From: Cytophagales bacterium
Lineage (GTDB): Bacteria; Bacteroidota; Bacteroidia; Cytophagales; ES-bin-26
Direction of reading: 5' to 3'
Length of the DNA stretch: 14,612 nt
Assembly: GCA_014379925.1 (NCBI GenBank)
Contig: JACMKY010000487.1
Span: forward strand, 1 to 14,612
Of this stretch, positions 13,408 to 14,612 are shown in pieces (position 1 is the first letter of the stretch; each line of letters begins with the position of its first letter). A program made the position numbers and the translations under genes. Under the pieces are notes generated by a model that searched no databases, was not told the origin of the DNA, and saw only the letters and a list, made by a program, of their open reading frames with translations.

Positions 13408-14612
13408 TTGGATAAAATCATCCATTTTTCCATCCACAACAAGCTGGTCATCGGCTTGTTCACCTTGGCGCTAATTGTTTGGGGAAGCTACTCCGTAACC
13501 CAGCTGCCGATCGACGCCGTGCCCGACATCACCAACAATCAGGTGCTGGTCGTCACCGTGACGCCCTCGCTGGCGGCCCAGGAGGTGGAGCGGTTAATTA
13601 CCTTCCCGGTGGAGCAGGCCATGGCCACCATTCCCAATAAGGTGGAAATGCGCTCGTTCTCCCGCTTCGGCCTCTCGCTGGTTACGCTCGTGTTTGCCGA
13701 CGACGTGGATATCTATTGGGCGCGGCAACAGGTAAGCGAACGCCTGAAGGAGGCCGAAACCCAGATTCCACCCGGCGTGGGCAAACCCGGGTTGGCGCCG
13801 GTTACGACGGGACTGGGGGAAATCTACCAGTACATCCTCCGTCCGAAGAAGGGCTACGAAGCCACTTATTCCGCCACGGAGTTGCGCACCACGCAGGATT
13901 GGGTGGTGCGGCGGCAACTGCTGGGCACCCCCGGCGTGGCCGACGTGAGCAGCTACGGCGGCTACCTCAAGCAGTACGAAATCGCCCTGGACGCCGAAAA
14001 ACTCCGCCGCGCCAACCTGACCGTGAGCGAGGTGTTCACGGCCCTGGAAAAAAACAACCAGAATACGGGCGGGGCCTACATCGAAACGGGTCCGTCGGAC
14101 GGCGGCAACCGCTACTTCATCCGCAGCGAAGGGTTAGTAACCGACCTGGAGGACATCCGCCGGATCGTGGTTCGTAACCTCCCCGCGCCGGGTCATTCTG
14201 CGGAGCATCCGGTGGGGCATCCTGCGGGGCATCCTGCCGGGTCCGTTCCCACGCTCATCGGCGACGTGGCGGAGGTGCGCTACGGCCACGCCCTCCGCTA
14301 CGGGGCCATGACGCACAACGACCGGGGCGAAGTGGTGGGGGGCATCGTACTCATGCTGAAGGGCGAGAATTCCTCCAAGGTGATCCGGGCGGTAAAGGCG
14401 CGCATCGCAACCATCGGGAAAACGCTGCCCGAAGGCGTGGAAGTGGTGCCCTTCCTGGACCGCACCAAACTGGTGAACAACGCCATTGGTACGGTGAGCC
14501 GAAACCTGGCCGAGGGGGCTTTGATCGTGGTGTTCGTGCTGGTGCTGCTGCTGGGCAACCTGCGGGCGGGGCTGGTGGTGGCTTCGGTGATTCCGCTCTC
14601 GTTGCTCTTCGC
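13408..14612 (+). CDS. CusA/CzcA family heavy-metal efflux RND transporter (3' end outside window)
   Basis: This is the inner-membrane pump of a tripartite RND system that uses the proton gradient to export metal cations. About 402 residues of an expected 1000 or more are visible; the frame is open to the window end. The start is TTG at 13408, giving DKIIHFSIHNKLVIGLFTLA and the first membrane helix (about 12-30). Family segments follow: QLPIDAVPDITNNQV (about 34-48), TFPVEQAMATIP, WARQQVSERL, and later GGIVLMLKGENSSKVI (about 312-327); the second membrane helix begins near residue 372 (LAEGALIVVFVLVLLLGNLR). Residues 262-277, in the extracytoplasmic porter region before PTLIGDVAEV, are a His-containing tandem repeat that I do not know from relatives. 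Metal specificity cannot be read; the charged helix residues that decide it lie beyond the window. The membrane-fusion and outer-membrane partners are presumably downstream. Confidence 0.93.
   Translation, partial: MDKIIHFSIHNKLVIGLFTLALIVWGSYSVTQLPIDAVPDITNNQVLVVTVTPSLAAQEVERLITFPVEQAMATIPNKVEMRSFSRFGLSLVTLVFADDVDIYWARQQVSERLKEAETQIPPGVGKPGLAPVTTGLGEIYQYILRPKKGYEATYSATELRTTQDWVVRRQLLGTPGVADVSSYGGYLKQYEIALDAEKLRRANLTVSEVFTALEKNNQNTGGAYIETGPSDGGNRYFIRSEGLVTDLEDIRRIVVRNLPAPGHSAEHPVGHPAGHPAGSVPTLIGDVAEVRYGHALRYGAMTHNDRGEVVGGIVLMLKGENSSKVIRAVKARIATIGKTLPEGVEVVPFLDRTKLVNNAIGTVSRNLAEGALIVVFVLVLLLGNLRAGLVVASVIPLSLLF
14191..14238 (+). repeat. Four 12-bp in-frame tandem units inside the RND pump gene
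   Basis: The units are 14191-14202, 14203-14214, 14215-14226 and 14227-14238. They follow the pattern GGGCATCCTGCG with three or fewer differences each, except the second unit (GAGCATCCGGTG). The encoded residues 262-277 read GHSA, EHPV, GHPA, GHPA, so a His falls at 263, 267, 271 and 275. The last two units differ only in their final base, pointing to recent duplication. Confidence 0.9.

Overview
The window looks like a G+C-rich member of the Bacteroidota, probably a Cytophagales-type organism. The evidence is a type IX secretion (T9SS) C-terminal sorting domain on the giant secreted protein, Bacteroidota-type families (DUF4230-like, DUF4834-like), several TAnnTTTG-like -7 boxes, and an almost complete lack of Shine-Dalgarno sequences before the starts. 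I cannot name the genus. There are no rRNA, tRNA, CRISPR, phage or complete insertion-sequence features.

Layout. 1-1350 is the 3' part of a secreted-type carboxylesterase. 1351-2346 is a decayed interval with visibly lower G+C. It holds two minus-strand gene stubs, a 94-codon probable N-terminal fragment and a 42-codon stub of an HD-domain (p)ppGpp-hydrolase-like gene, plus two copies of a degenerate ~75-bp direct repeat, one upstream of each stub. 2347-7752 is one 1801-residue secreted protein. It joins a PhoD-type phosphatase, a choice-of-anchor-I propeller-like region interrupted by a phytase-like esterase domain, two tandem ~119-residue modules and a T9SS tail. It ends at a strong bidirectional terminator (7777-7811) that it shares with a convergent DUF4230-family membrane protein (7913-8524, minus).

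8525-8802 is a divergent intergenic region. A lone radical SAM/SPASM enzyme follows (8803-9825), then 650 bp without a convincing gene but rich in palindromes. Next come a small DUF4834-like membrane protein (10479-10787), lgt with an enlarged periplasmic loop (10959-12059), and a Cupin_5/DUF985 protein (12109-12624) that probably shares the lgt transcript. A REP-like imperfect inverted element separates these from a metal-efflux locus. That locus consists of a small secreted His-rich protein (12858-13232) and the 5' 40% or so of a CusA/CzcA-type RND pump (13408 to the window end), which carries a four-unit 12-bp in-frame repeat encoding a histidine every fourth residue.

How the genes work together. 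The esterase and the PhoD/phytase-like protein suggest extracellular hydrolysis of esters and organic phosphates. The last two genes form a heavy-metal export unit. lgt is housekeeping. The items most worth a second look are the His-repeat insertion in the RND pump, the repeat-flanked gene stubs at 1418-2155, and the nested multi-enzyme architecture of the giant secreted protein.
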